Of a stretch of DNA of 64,000 nucleotides, positions 7,220-15,281 are shown one piece after another. Position 1 is the first letter of the stretch. Each line of letters begins with the position of its first letter. This DNA is from Gryllotalpicola ginsengisoli DSM 22003. Its GTDB lineage: Bacteria > Actinomycetota > Actinomycetes > Actinomycetales > Microbacteriaceae. The notes under the pieces were generated by a model. The model saw only the letters and a program-made list of their open reading frames with translations, was not told where the DNA came from and did not search any database. The translations under genes and the position numbers were made by a program. The stretch is from positions 1-64,000 of the forward strand of contig NZ_AULK01000003.1 in NCBI RefSeq assembly GCF_000419445.1, given 5' to 3'.

Positions 7220-8149
7220 CTACTCGTCAGCCCTTTTCGCGCGCGTCAGAGCGAGAGAATGCAGCGCAGCCCCCACTGCAGTGGCGTAGCCGCCGAGCTG
7301 GGCCGGCACGACTCTTACCGCCGCGCTGCGCATGCCTTCAGTGCGCAGACTCTCGAGCAGTGCGTCCCAGTAGAGGCCGCCGATGTCAGGGACGCCGCCG
7401 GCCAAGAGCACGGTGTCCAGATCCAGCGTGTTCGCCAAACCGCCGAGCGCGCGCCCCAGTAGAGCGGCCGCGCCGGCGATGACCTGGCGCGCAAGGGCTT
7501 CTCCATCACGCGCGCGCGCCGCAATATCCCGAAGCGAACCGACGTCGCCGCCCTGCTCGCGGTAGCTCTGCTCCATTCCTCGGCCTCCGGCGTACGCCTC
7601 CAGATGCCCTCGAGCACCGCAAGGGCATGTCCGCATGCCGCCGTGCGGTGCCGGAATGTGCCCAATCGAACCGGCGATGCCGCGAGCGCCCTCAGCAACC
7701 CGGCCCTTCATCACTAGCGCTCCTCCAACCCCGGTTCCCACGGCGACGACGAGCGCCTGCGAGGAATCCCGCAACGCTCCCACCCGGAGCTCACCGACCG
7801 CCGCGGCGTGCACGTCGTTAAGAAGTGAGACCGGACAACCGAGCTCGTCCGCGAGCATCGGAGCAAGCGGCGCCCCCGCCCAGTCAGGGATCAATGCATT
7901 GGCGGAGACCACCTGGTTGCCGACCACAACCCCGGCCGTGCCCACACCACACGCAGTAATCAGTTCGCCCGTACTTGACGCTCGCAAGCTTTGAACCAGC
8001 GAACGAGTGGCGTCGATGATGCGGCCTGCTCCTCCGGCCGGCGTCGGAACCTGTTGCGACTCCCGAACCGCGCCGGCCGTGTCGACGATCGTGCCCAGAA
8101 TCTTGGTGCCGCCAATGTCAATTCCAATGGCCGCCCGTGGCTGAGTCAT
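7220..8149 (-). CDS. ROK-family sugar kinase, probable N-acetylmannosamine kinase
   Basis: The ATG at 8149 overlaps the permease stop by 4 nt (ATGA). The 309-residue protein opens with the ROK ATP-binding signature AAIGIDIGGTKILG (about residues 6-19), has the catalytic-region segments LLNDVHAAAVGE and VAVGTGVGGA, and a zinc-motif segment CPCGARGHLEA in which the third cysteine is histidine, as also occurs in NanK-type enzymes. With a ManNAc-6-phosphate epimerase gene in the same locus, the likely reaction is ATP-dependent phosphorylation of ManNAc to ManNAc-6-P in the cytoplasm. Glucose or other hexosamine specificity cannot be excluded by sequence. Confidence 0.85.
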   Translation of the reverse strand: MTQPRAAIGIDIGGTKILGTIVDTAGAVRESQQVPTPAGGAGRIIDATRSLVQSLRASSTGELITACGVGTAGVVVGNQVVSANALIPDWAGAPLAPMLADELGCPVSLLNDVHAAAVGELRVGALRDSSQALVVAVGTGVGGALVMKGRVAEGARGIAGSIGHIPAPHGGMRTCPCGARGHLEAYAGGRGMEQSYREQGGDVGSLRDIAARARDGEALARQVIAGAAALLGRALGGLANTLDLDTVLLAGGVPDIGGLYWDALLESLRTEGMRSAAVRVVPAQLGGYATAVGAALHSLALTRAKRADE

Positions 8150-9036
8150 TTGAGCGCGCCGGCGGCGACGCCGCTGATGAAGTAACGCTGCGCGATGATG
8201 AAGACCGCGAAGGCCGGCAACGTGAACAAGACGCATGCGGCCATGAGTGGCCCCCACTCGACTCCGTGCTGCGAGAAGAAGGAGTAAAGCCCGAGCGACA
8301 GCGTGTACTTACTCGAGTCGCCCAGGTAGATCAGTGGATTCATGAAGTCAGTCCACGCCCACACGAACTGGAACACCGCCGAGGTGACGAGAGCGGGCCT
8401 GGCGATGGGCAACACGATGGACCAATAGACGCGGAGCTCGCTGGCGCCGTCCACGCGCGCCGCCTCCAAGAGCTCGTCCGGGACCGCTACGAGGAACTGT
8501 CTGATGAGGTAGATGAGGAACGGTGTGCCGAGGAAAGTCGGCACCACGAGCGGCACGAAGCTGTTCGAGAATCCGATCTTGTTCCACAGCAGATACACCG
8601 GGATCATCGTTACCTGCGGCGGCAGCATCATCGTCGCCAGCACGACGACCAGTAGGCCGTTTCGCCCGCGCCATCTGATTTTTGAGAGCGCGTATGCGAC
8701 CAAGGGCGCTGAGACGAGAGCGCCGATCACGCTCAGCCCTGACACGAGCACCGTGTTCCCGAGGTACTGCCAGAACGGAATCGTGCTCAGCGCCGAGGCG
8801 AAGTTATCAAGCGTCCAGTGCCGCGGCCACAACTCCGGTGGCGAGTGGAAGATGTCCGAACTCGGCTTGAATGCGGTGGTGAGCATCACGACGAAAGGAA
8901 AGAAGAAGGCCGCGACCAGCAATATCAGCAGCACACGTTCAATCGCCCAAGCCAACCGGAACCGAGCGACGGTCCGCCGCCGAGCTGTGGTACGCACCGG
9001 CGCCTGACCGAGGATCTTAGTCATCGGGGTTGTCAT
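8146..9036 (-). CDS. ABC sugar transporter permease, MalG/CUT1 type
   Basis: The start at 9036 follows AGGAGGTGG at good spacing and overlaps the preceding permease by 20 nt. The 296-residue protein has about six transmembrane helices, starting near residue 31 (IERVLLILLVAAFFFPFVV), and the EAA loop for ATPase docking (LLEAARVDGASELRVYWSIV, about residues 187-206). It is the second membrane subunit of a CUT1-type importer. No ATPase gene is present, as is usual in actinobacteria where a shared MsiK-type ATPase energises several importers. Confidence 0.9.
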   Translation of the reverse strand: MTTPMTKILGQAPVRTTARRRTVARFRLAWAIERVLLILLVAAFFFPFVVMLTTAFKPSSDIFHSPPELWPRHWTLDNFASALSTIPFWQYLGNTVLVSGLSVIGALVSAPLVAYALSKIRWRGRNGLLVVVLATMMLPPQVTMIPVYLLWNKIGFSNSFVPLVVPTFLGTPFLIYLIRQFLVAVPDELLEAARVDGASELRVYWSIVLPIARPALVTSAVFQFVWAWTDFMNPLIYLGDSSKYTLSLGLYSFFSQHGVEWGPLMAACVLFTLPAFAVFIIAQRYFISGVAAGALK

Positions 9037-9982
9037 AGTGGACCCACCTCCTGGACGACCAAAGCAGGATCAGCGTGATGAGCATTGTGAGGACGAAGAG
9101 CACCCACGCCATCGCTGAGGCGTAGCCCATCTTGAGGAACGTGAAGGCGTTCTGGAACAGATACATCGACAGGCTCAGCATGGAGTCACCGGCGCCCCCG
9201 CTTGCTGCCGAGCCGTTCCCGACGGCGGTGGTCTGTGTAAGCAGGTACGGCTGGGTGAATATCTGAAGGTAAGAGATCATGACGACGATGATCTGAAACA
9301 GCGTCACGGGGGTCAGTTGCGGCCAGGTGATACTGAAGAATCGGCGCCACGGCCCCGCACCGTCCATCTGAGCCGCCTCGTACAAGTCCTGCGGAACGTC
9401 ACGGATCGCGGCGAGATAGATGATGATCGTGCTCCCGATCGTCCAGAGAGCGATCAACAGGATGGCCGGTTTGCCCCACTGGGGCTCGGTGAGCCAGCTC
9501 GGCTGCGGCAAGCCGACCAACTGCAGGAGCCGATCCACATACCCGTACTGGGAGTTCAACATCCAGCGCCACAGGTAGCTGCCGACGACGACGGGGACGA
9601 TTACCGGAACGTAGACCAAGGCACGGTAAATGGCCTGGCCCCTGATGCGGAAGTTGAGAATGTGCGCGCCGAGCAACCCAATGATGATCGTGAGCGGAAC
9701 GCCGATCACGCTGAGATAGAGCGTGTTCCAGAGGGCGTGCCAGAAGGTCGAGTCGCCGAACATGTGCCGGTAGTTGGCGAGGCCGACCCATTTCGGCGCC
9801 TGAAACAGGTTGAAGTCGGTGAAGCTATAGAAAGCCGAAGCGAGCATCGGATAAGCGATGAGCACCACGAACCCGAGCAGGAACGGCGAAGCGAATGCCA
9901 GGCCCTTCCAGATCGACTTCGTATTGCGCGAGCGACGGCTGCGGCGCGCCCGGAGGCGCGCCGCAGCATTCTCACTGGTCAT
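9017..9982 (-). CDS. ABC sugar transporter permease, MalF/CUT1 type
   Basis: The 321-residue protein has a basic N-terminal tail, a first transmembrane helix at about residues 28-50 and roughly five more, with the EAA loop LYEAAQMDGAGPWRRFFSIT. It pairs with the downstream MalG-type subunit to form the channel. Its start overlaps the end of the solute-binding protein gene by 11 nt, so the operon is tightly coupled. Confidence 0.9.
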   Translation of the reverse strand: MTSENAAARLRARRSRRSRNTKSIWKGLAFASPFLLGFVVLIAYPMLASAFYSFTDFNLFQAPKWVGLANYRHMFGDSTFWHALWNTLYLSVIGVPLTIIIGLLGAHILNFRIRGQAIYRALVYVPVIVPVVVGSYLWRWMLNSQYGYVDRLLQLVGLPQPSWLTEPQWGKPAILLIALWTIGSTIIIYLAAIRDVPQDLYEAAQMDGAGPWRRFFSITWPQLTPVTLFQIIVVMISYLQIFTQPYLLTQTTAVGNGSAASGGAGDSMLSLSMYLFQNAFTFLKMGYASAMAWVLFVLTMLITLILLWSSRRWVHYDNPDD

Positions 9983-11252
9983 AACTTGCGGCCTTACTTG
10001 CCACTGACTTCATGGCCTCTTCTGCGCTCTCCTTACCCAGCACGAAGGAGCTGAACGCCGAGGTCAAGTCGGCCTGGTACTGGGTTGTGTACGTGGCAGG
10101 AGCGAACGAGAACGCGTTCTTGCTCTTCAGGCCCTGCAGCCACACGCTGAATCCCGGAAGCGAGTCGTATGACGAGTCGTCGAGAAGCGACGTGCGGGCC
10201 GGCAGGTTGCCCAGCGCCTTCGTGAAACTCAGCATCGCCTTCTTGCCGGTGAGGTACTTGATGAACGTCGCCGCTTCCTGCTTGTGTTTAGAGTTCGCCG
10301 GGATGAAGAACATGCTGCTGTAGGTCTGCGTGGCGTTCTCGAGCCCAGGAACTGCGGTGGGGATGTCCGCCACGCCCCATTTCAGATTTGGCGCCACCTT
10401 CGCGATGTTGGCAGATTGCCACTCGCCGTCGAGCGTCATAGCGATCTTGCCGGTGTAGAACGGGTCCTGGGCAGTCATGTACTCGCCGTAGCCGGACTCG
10501 AACTTCGCAATGTTCGATGCCCCGTACTTGTCCAGCACGTTCGTCTTGTACCAGTTCAGAGCTGCGATGTTCCCCGCGTCAGTGGGACTTGGTTTCCCGT
10601 TCGTGTCCCATTTGCCGCCGAACACGTACGCGAGTGTGCTCAGCAGGTTGTACGCCGACGAGGTGCCGAGGCCAAGTTGCGTGATCGTGCCGTCGGAACT
10701 TTGTTTCGTGAGCTTGGCCGCGTCCTGAGCAAGCTCGTCCATCGTGGTCGGCGGTGACGTTATTCCCGCGGCTGCGAACTCTGCCTTGTTGTAGATCAGC
10801 TTGTACTCCTGCACAGCGATCGGCATGGCGTACAACTTTCCCTTGTACTTGTCCTGCTTGAGGACCGACGGAATGAAGTCGCTGGTGTCGAATGAGTAGT
10901 CGTCAAGAGGCTCGAGAATCCCCTTGGAAGCCCACGCGCCGACGTTCGAGCCGAACGAATCCGAGACGTCGAAGGAGCCGTTGGCGCTAGACATCGACGA
11001 CAACTGTTTCGTCTGGTCCGGGTTGGAGACTGCCTTGACCGTGATCTTCGACTGGCTCTTGTTGAAATCGGCCACCACTTGCTTGAGCGCATCCGCCTCT
11101 TTTCCCGTCCACAGATAGGAGAACGTGATCGTGGTACGACCTCCGGTCGAGGCGGTACCGCTGCAACCGGCAAGAGCAAGTGCCGCTGCGACCGCCGCTG
11201 CCGCGGCTGCGGTCGCGATTCGGCCGCGACGGCCGAGGAACTTCATGGTCAT
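9972..11252 (-). CDS. Extracellular sugar-binding lipoprotein of the ABC importer
   Basis: The 426-residue protein has a lipoprotein signal peptide with lipobox LALAGC and the lipidated cysteine at residue 30. The mature part is a periplasmic-binding-protein fold of the family-1 sugar type (TITFSYLWTGKEADALKQV, later TLDGEWQSANIAKV and ATFIKYLTG). It captures the substrate outside the cell for the two permeases. AGGAG lies 5 nt before the ATG at 11252. It is the first gene of the four-gene operon with two permeases and a ROK kinase. The substrate is inferred from context to be ManNAc, sialic acid or a related amino sugar. Confidence 0.88.
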   Translation of the reverse strand: MTMKFLGRRGRIATAAAAAAVAAALALAGCSGTASTGGRTTITFSYLWTGKEADALKQVVADFNKSQSKITVKAVSNPDQTKQLSSMSSANGSFDVSDSFGSNVGAWASKGILEPLDDYSFDTSDFIPSVLKQDKYKGKLYAMPIAVQEYKLIYNKAEFAAAGITSPPTTMDELAQDAAKLTKQSSDGTITQLGLGTSSAYNLLSTLAYVFGGKWDTNGKPSPTDAGNIAALNWYKTNVLDKYGASNIAKFESGYGEYMTAQDPFYTGKIAMTLDGEWQSANIAKVAPNLKWGVADIPTAVPGLENATQTYSSMFFIPANSKHKQEAATFIKYLTGKKAMLSFTKALGNLPARTSLLDDSSYDSLPGFSVWLQGLKSKNAFSFAPATYTTQYQADLTSAFSSFVLGKESAEEAMKSVASKAASYDQ

Positions 11253-11293
11253 GTCAACTCCTGGGGAGGGATTAAGGAGGTGCTGGTTAGATT

Positions 11294-11323
11294 GGTATAG
11301 CCCAGTCCGCGGCCCAGCATCAA
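11294..11323 (-). promoter_or_regulatory. Promoter of the sugar transport operon with overlapping operator
   Basis: On the minus strand TTGATG (11323-11318) and TATACC (11299-11294) are separated by 18 bp, a reasonable -35/-10 pair about 40 nt before the binding-protein start. The -10 lies inside TGGTATAGCCCA (11293-11304), an imperfect palindrome of the HutC/DasR type (TGGT-N4-ACCA), so regulator binding would block RNA polymerase. Confidence 0.5.
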
Positions 11324-11381
11324 GCCCGGCGCCAGGGTTTGCGGAATGCTTTTACATGCGCGACACATCACGACGCCCGAT

Positions 11382-11393
11382 TGGTCAATACCA
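11382..11393. promoter_or_regulatory. GntR/HutC-type operator, TGGT-N4-ACCA
   Basis: TGGTCAATACCA is a palindrome with flanks ATTGGTCAATACCATT, close to the known DasR/NagR-type operator pattern (ACTGGTCTANACCA). It lies 36 nt before the divergent GntR-family regulator gene at 11430, so autoregulation plus control of the transport operon is the expected arrangement. Confidence 0.6.
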
Positions 11394-11429
11394 TTACTAT
11401 GGCTGCGACTGCCGAGTTGAAAGGCCAGG

Positions 11430-12170
11430 ATGACCAGAACCGCGAGCCACGCCGACGAATCCCCCGCCCTTCGCGTCACCAAAACGGAACGGCTGCGCCA
11501 GCACATGCTCGGACTGATCGATGGGGGGCTGCAGCCACACGACAAGCTCCCGACTGAGCGAGATCTCGCTGAGCAGTTCTCCGTGTCGCGACTGACCGTA
11601 CGACAGGTTCTCGACCGGTTGGAGTCGGAAGGCCGGGTCTACCGTGAGCAGGGCGCGGGAACTTTTGTGAGCGAACCGCGTATTGCGAAGTCGCTTGAGC
11701 TCACGTCATTCAGCGAAGACATGCGTTCGCGAGGGCTCCGGCCTGGGTCGCGGGATGTGTCGGTCTCTCTCGTGCCCGCCGGTGCCGAGATCGCGTTTGC
11801 ACTGTCAATCAGTCCTCGCGCCGACGTGATCCACATCCACCGTGTTCGAACTGCAGACGATTCGCCGATGTGTATCGAAGACAGCTACGTTCCGGCCGAC
11901 CTCGCGCCGGGCCTCACTGAGGCGGACTGGGGCGGATCACTCTATGAGGTGCTCGAGAACCGCTTCCACACGCGCCTCAATAGGGCGGAGCAGCGCATTC
12001 AAGCCACCGTGCTCAGCGCCGCTCAGGCAGGACAACTTGAAAGCGTCGAGTTCGGACCTGCTTTCGACGTCACCCGCATCGGATACGACGCGCGAAGCAG
12101 AAGGATCGAGTTCGCGCGCAGTATCTATCGCGGTGATCGCTACTTCTACGACCTGACGGTGTATCGGTGA
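11430..12170 (+). CDS. GntR-family regulator, HutC/UTRA subfamily
   Basis: The 246-residue protein has an N-terminal winged helix-turn-helix (about residues 12-80; KLPTERDLAEQFSVSRLTVR is the recognition region) and a C-terminal UTRA effector domain (about 95-240; SFSEDMRSRGLRPGS, VHIHRVRTADDSPMCIED-like core, YFYDLTVYR end). UTRA regulators of this type sense phosphorylated amino sugars. It is divergent from the transport operon and co-directional with nanE, with candidate operators between the divergent starts. It is probably a repressor relieved by GlcNAc-6-P or ManNAc-6-P, by analogy with the family. Confidence 0.9.
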   Translation: MTRTASHADESPALRVTKTERLRQHMLGLIDGGLQPHDKLPTERDLAEQFSVSRLTVRQVLDRLESEGRVYREQGAGTFVSEPRIAKSLELTSFSEDMRSRGLRPGSRDVSVSLVPAGAEIAFALSISPRADVIHIHRVRTADDSPMCIEDSYVPADLAPGLTEADWGGSLYEVLENRFHTRLNRAEQRIQATVLSAAQAGQLESVEFGPAFDVTRIGYDARSRRIEFARSIYRGDRYFYDLTVYR

Positions 12171-12231
12171 TCAGCCTGTCAAGTCAAGAGGGATCGATGA
12201 ACAGGGCAGCCGGAGTCCTCAAGGGAGCAAC

Positions 12232-12930
12232 GTGGGCGTGATTGATCGCATTAGTGGCGGACTTATCGTGTCCTCTCAGGCGATGGATCCGCGAAGTCCG
12301 CTATCCGACGCCCACCTGTTAGCCGTGCTCGCACAAGCGGCAGAACTTGGCGGACCGGTTGGTTTCCGGGTCGACGGCGCCGAGGTCGTCACCGAACTCC
12401 GGAAGCGAACGCAACTGCCGATCATCGGCATCCGCAAGCAACGAGAACCAGGTACCGACACCTACATCACAACGTCTGTGCGTGACGCAGTAGAGCTCAT
12501 ATCGGCTGGTGCCGATATCGTCGCAGTACAGGCGACCGACGGCTCCCGCCCGCACGAAACCTTTGCGGAGATCGCCCACGCCGTCCATGAGAAGGGCGGC
12601 GTAGTCATGGCAGACATCGCCACGCTCAACGAAGCGCTGGCCGCTGTGCAAGCCGGCGCCGACATCGTCGCCACGACCTTGGCCGGTTACACGAGCGACT
12701 CGGAGGACGCCTCTCGACCCGCAACGGAACTGGTGCGTAAGATCCGCTCGCGAACGAACGTTCCGGTCATTCTGGAGGGCGGAGTGTGGACCCCCGAGCA
12801 CGTACGTGAGGGGTTCGCCGCGGGAGCGACCGCTGTTGTTGCCGGCAGTGCGATCACTGCACCTGATCTGATCACTCGACGGCTTGCAGCCGCAACCCCC
12901 AGGCTGAGATCTGACCGCCAGATGGATTAG
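12232..12930 (+). CDS. nanE: N-acetylmannosamine-6-phosphate 2-epimerase
   Basis: The GTG at 12232 follows AAGGGAG by about 6 nt. The 232-residue TIM-barrel protein shows NanE hallmarks: GGLIVSSQAMDPRSP near the N-terminus, PIIGIRKQ, AGADIVAVQATDG, MADIATLNEALAAVQAGAD, VATTLAGYT, PVILEGGVWTPEH and AAGATAVVAGSAIT. It converts ManNAc-6-P to GlcNAc-6-P, linking ManNAc or sialic acid catabolism to amino-sugar metabolism. It sits 61 nt after the regulator gene, probably in the same transcript. No sialic acid lyase, deacetylase or deaminase gene is visible here, so those steps must be encoded elsewhere. Confidence 0.92.
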   Translation: MGVIDRISGGLIVSSQAMDPRSPLSDAHLLAVLAQAAELGGPVGFRVDGAEVVTELRKRTQLPIIGIRKQREPGTDTYITTSVRDAVELISAGADIVAVQATDGSRPHETFAEIAHAVHEKGGVVMADIATLNEALAAVQAGADIVATTLAGYTSDSEDASRPATELVRKIRSRTNVPVILEGGVWTPEHVREGFAAGATAVVAGSAITAPDLITRRLAAATPRLRSDRQMD

Positions 12931-13024
12931 CGCGACCGGCGCGCTGACAAGCACTCGAAACAACTGGTGGGCAGTGGGAACTGCGCACCGCCTTCGTCTG
13001 GTGCTACCGCTTCAAGTGTGCGGC

Positions 13025-13333
13025 TCAACGCGTGGAGATCGCGACCGGCTCGATGCCGTCGATCTCGGTGGTCTCACGTGCCCGGGCGAGGTCGTAACCC
13101 TCCTGCAGGCGCAACCAGAACTGCGGGCTGGTCCCAAAAACCGCGCTGAGGCGCAGGGCAATGTCAGCGGTGATCGCTTGCTGGCCGCGGATGATGCGCG
13201 AGACCTTCGATCGATCTACACCGATGCTCGTCGCGAGCTCGTGCTGCGTCATGCCGAACGGCTCAAGAAACTCCTTGAGCAAGGTCTCGCCCGGTGTGGA
13301 CAGGTCATCGGTGATGGTCGATGAATTGGACAT
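13025..13333 (-). CDS. higA: HigA-family antitoxin (XRE-type)
   Basis: The ATG at 13333 gives a 102-residue protein starting MSNSSTITDDLSTPGETLLK, with the HigA signature PGETLLKEFLEPFGMTQHEL and an intact helix-turn-helix (HELATSIGVDRSKVSRIIRG), then ALRLSAVFGTSPQFWLRLQ. HigA neutralises the ribosome-dependent mRNase HigB and represses its own promoter. Here the gene overlaps the 3' end of a HigB remnant by 29 nt, the usual toxin-first overlap, but the toxin is truncated, so HigA is an orphan antitoxin. Confidence 0.9.
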   Translation of the reverse strand: MSNSSTITDDLSTPGETLLKEFLEPFGMTQHELATSIGVDRSKVSRIIRGQQAITADIALRLSAVFGTSPQFWLRLQEGYDLARARETTEIDGIEPVAISTR

Positions 13334-13391
13334 CGGTCGCCTCCCCTCCATCCCAGTCGAAGACCAATCGCCATTGGTCGTTGACATGATT
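13305..13391 (-). pseudogene. higB: Truncated HigB toxin, C-terminal 27 residues
   Basis: The frame ending at 13305 reads NHVNDQWRLVFDWDGGEA then TDVQFIDHH. This is the last beta-hairpin and the conserved NDQWRL(I/V)F...DV..(I/V)DYH end of RelE-fold HigB toxins. Upstream of about 13391 the homology ends abruptly; the remaining ~60 residues are absent and the DNA is instead occupied by an oppositely oriented antitoxin gene. The toxin cannot be functional. Confidence 0.8.
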
Positions 13392-13403
13392 ACCCTCTTC
13401 CGC

Positions 13404-13655
13404 ATGGCGCGCACCTTCTACTTGACCGTCGGCCGTGACGGTCGTCTCAAGTTGCCAGCGGGCACGTGTGCCCGATTCGGGTGGAGCGCTGGCACCACTC
13501 TCATTGCAACTGAGTGCGACAACGGAGTGGTGCTCACCCAGCGGGGTGAGGCGCTCAAGGCGATCCGCGCACAGTTGGCGGACAAGCCGGTACTTGAGGA
13601 GCTTTTCGATGAGCGGCGCCGGCAGGCGGCGCTTGAGGACGAAGGGATGGCATAG
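13404..13655 (+). CDS. AbrB/SpoVT-type antitoxin without a partner toxin
   Basis: The likely start is the ATG at 13404 (MARTFYLTVGRDGRLKLPAG); an in-frame ATG at 13386 is an alternative. The swapped-hairpin AbrB domain (about residues 3-48) has VGRDGRLKLP and a second strand GVVLTQRGEAL; the charged C-terminal tail (about 60-83) is the usual toxin-binding part of VapB-like antitoxins. No PIN-domain toxin follows the stop at 13655; repeat DNA begins 20 nt later. It is an orphan antitoxin, head-to-head with the truncated HigB. Confidence 0.75.
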   Translation: MARTFYLTVGRDGRLKLPAGTCARFGWSAGTTLIATECDNGVVLTQRGEALKAIRAQLADKPVLEELFDERRRQAALEDEGMA

Positions 13656-13675
13656 GGGAATCGGGTGCGGGGTCG

Positions 13676-13718
13676 CTGGTTTCGATACGCGCGCCTCCGG
13701 CGCGCTACTCAACCAGCG
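13676..13718. repeat. Palindromic repeat, type A
   Basis: A ~40-bp hairpin unit with ends CTGGTTTCGATACG and CTACTCAACCAG around a GC palindrome (CGCGCGCC...GGCGCG). The same unit occurs at 15282-15320, 15400-15438 and 27474-27512. I call it type A to distinguish it from the GGTCTCCATTCA...GAGTCGACC (type B) and CCCTGAGGAGC...GTCTCGAAGGG (type C) units. Confidence 0.75.
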
Positions 13719-13830
13719 GGGGCGAGAGCAGGGCGGGGGCGGGAGCAGGGCGGGCGCGAAAGGTTCGCGCGCTATTGGCGGCGCAGGGAGACGCTGCCCT
13801 GCAATTCTTCGAACGGGCGTTCCCCCACGT

Positions 13831-13846
13831 CCCCCGTCTTCGGGGG
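13831..13846 (+). terminator. Short GC hairpin, possible weak terminator
   Basis: CCCCCG-TCTT-CGGGGG forms a 6-bp stem with a tetraloop, followed by TGATTTCGGTTT. It lies 175 nt after the orphan antitoxin stop and 127 nt before the TM2 gene. The T-tract is poor. Nothing else clear is seen in 13719-13972. Confidence 0.35.
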
Positions 13847-13972
13847 TGATTTCGGTTTGATCGGGGGTTTGAGGGGCGGAAACGGGCCTCCAATGTCGGA
13901 GGTCGTCGGAAAGGTGCCGGTGCTTCACGCAAGACCGCGTGGAGAAACCGTTCGCACAGAAAGACGCATCAC

Positions 13973-15151
13973 ATGTCCGACGAACTTCCGCAGCCGACGC
14001 AGCCGCAGATCTACCCGCCCGTTCCGCCCCAGCCGACGACCCCGCTGGCCCCGCCCGTTCCGCCGACGCCCGACGACGGGTACGGGTACGGCTACGGCGC
14101 CGCCCCCGGCGGCCAGCAGGCGCCGCTGCCCGGAGCATCCGTGCCCGCCAAGTCCTTCCTCGCCACCTGGCTGTTTGCGCTGCTTCTCGGCTGCTTCGGC
14201 GTCGACCGGTTCTACCTCGGCAAGGTCGGCACCGGCATCCTCAAGCTGATCACCTGCGGCGGCGCGGGCATCTGGTACCTGGTCGACCTGATCCTCGTGC
14301 TCGCCGGCAAGCAGCGCGACAAGCGCGGCGCCCCGCTCGCCGGGCTCGACCACCGCCCCCTGCGCAACACCGCCTGGATCGTCAGCGCCTTCGTCGTCCT
14401 GCTCCTCGCCGTGGGCGGCGGCAGCGGCGCGGCGAGCGGCGACGACGCATCCGCTGCCAAGCCCGCCGCCTCGCACAGCGCCGCGCCCGACTGCTCGCAG
14501 TACCTCGACGCGACCGCCCAGCAGGAGTGCGCCGCCGGCGACACCGCGGCCGCCGACACCGCGCAGGACGCCGCCAATGCGAAGGCCTCGTGCCAGAGCG
14601 AGTACAGCGACTCCGCCGCCGAGGAGAAGTGCGAGGCGGGTGACACGGCCGCCGCCGACAGCGCGCAGGCCGAGGCCGACAAGGCCGAGCAGGCCGCCGC
14701 CGAAGCCGCCGAGAAGGCCCTGACCGTCGGCACCACCTACGACAACCCGAACCCGGCCGGCACCCACTCGACCATGCAGAGCACCAACCGGCTCGACGGC
14801 ACCGAGGTCGACTACGAGGAGTGGTTCGACGGCTATAGCGACGACTGGCGCGGGTACGACGAGTTCGAGGCGCCGAGCGCCAACATGAAGTACATCTCCT
14901 TCACCGTGCACGTCAAGGGCACGGATGCCGGGCTCGACGCCTCCACCGCCGCATACGACGCGAACTTCACCGACACGAGCGGCACCATCTACGAGCAGGC
15001 CGACGTGTACGGATACGACGGCGAGATGCCCGACGTCACTCTCGGTGCCGGGCAGCAGACGCAGGGCGTCGTCGTCTTCGAGGTGCCGAACACCGTGCAC
15101 GGGGGTGTCGCGACGTTCGGGGACGGCTCGGTGTTCACGGCGCTGCAGTGA
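13973..15151 (+). CDS. TM2-domain membrane protein with C-terminal DUF4352-like domain
   Basis: The 392-residue protein has a proline-rich cytoplasmic N-terminus (about residues 1-60), a TM2 domain (about 62-110; FLATWLFALLLGCFGVDRFY, GKVGTGILKLITCGGAGIWY, LVDLILV), a further transmembrane helix (about 139-156), an Ala-rich linker with six cysteines and two near-identical motifs (CSQYLDATAQQECAAGDTAA and CQSEYSDSAAEEKCEAGDTA), and an outward beta-rich domain of ~150 residues (about 245-392) like DUF4352. The two motifs look like an internal duplication, each with a Cys pair. The function is unknown; the family sits at the cell surface. AGAAAGACG lies just before the ATG. Confidence 0.75.
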   Translation: MSDELPQPTQPQIYPPVPPQPTTPLAPPVPPTPDDGYGYGYGAAPGGQQAPLPGASVPAKSFLATWLFALLLGCFGVDRFYLGKVGTGILKLITCGGAGIWYLVDLILVLAGKQRDKRGAPLAGLDHRPLRNTAWIVSAFVVLLLAVGGGSGAASGDDASAAKPAASHSAAPDCSQYLDATAQQECAAGDTAAADTAQDAANAKASCQSEYSDSAAEEKCEAGDTAAADSAQAEADKAEQAAAEAAEKALTVGTTYDNPNPAGTHSTMQSTNRLDGTEVDYEEWFDGYSDDWRGYDEFEAPSANMKYISFTVHVKGTDAGLDASTAAYDANFTDTSGTIYEQADVYGYDGEMPDVTLGAGQQTQGVVVFEVPNTVHGGVATFGDGSVFTALQ

Positions 15152-15246
15152 CCGCGGCGGCCGAACTCAGGAGCAGCGGGCAGCGGAGGGTGTGGGGGGC
15201 TCGAGTTGAGGCTGTTCCTGAGTTCGGGCGGGGCGAGGCCGGGGTC

Positions 15247-15268
15247 AAAAAATGTTCCGAAATCTGAA
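15247..15268. repeat. Half copy of the 23797-23849 palindrome
   Basis: AAAATGTTCCGAAATCTGA here is identical over 19 nt to the right arm of the long palindrome at 23797-23849. The left arm is absent. It lies in the 310-nt gap 15152-15460, which otherwise holds only GC-rich repeats. Confidence 0.65.
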
Positions 15269-15281
15269 CGGCGCACGGGCA

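Noticed and set aside
13305-14138. A full-length 277-residue HigB-containing protein
   Set aside because: Only the final ~27 residues resemble HigB; the rest reads through repeat DNA and antisense of the AbrB-type gene.
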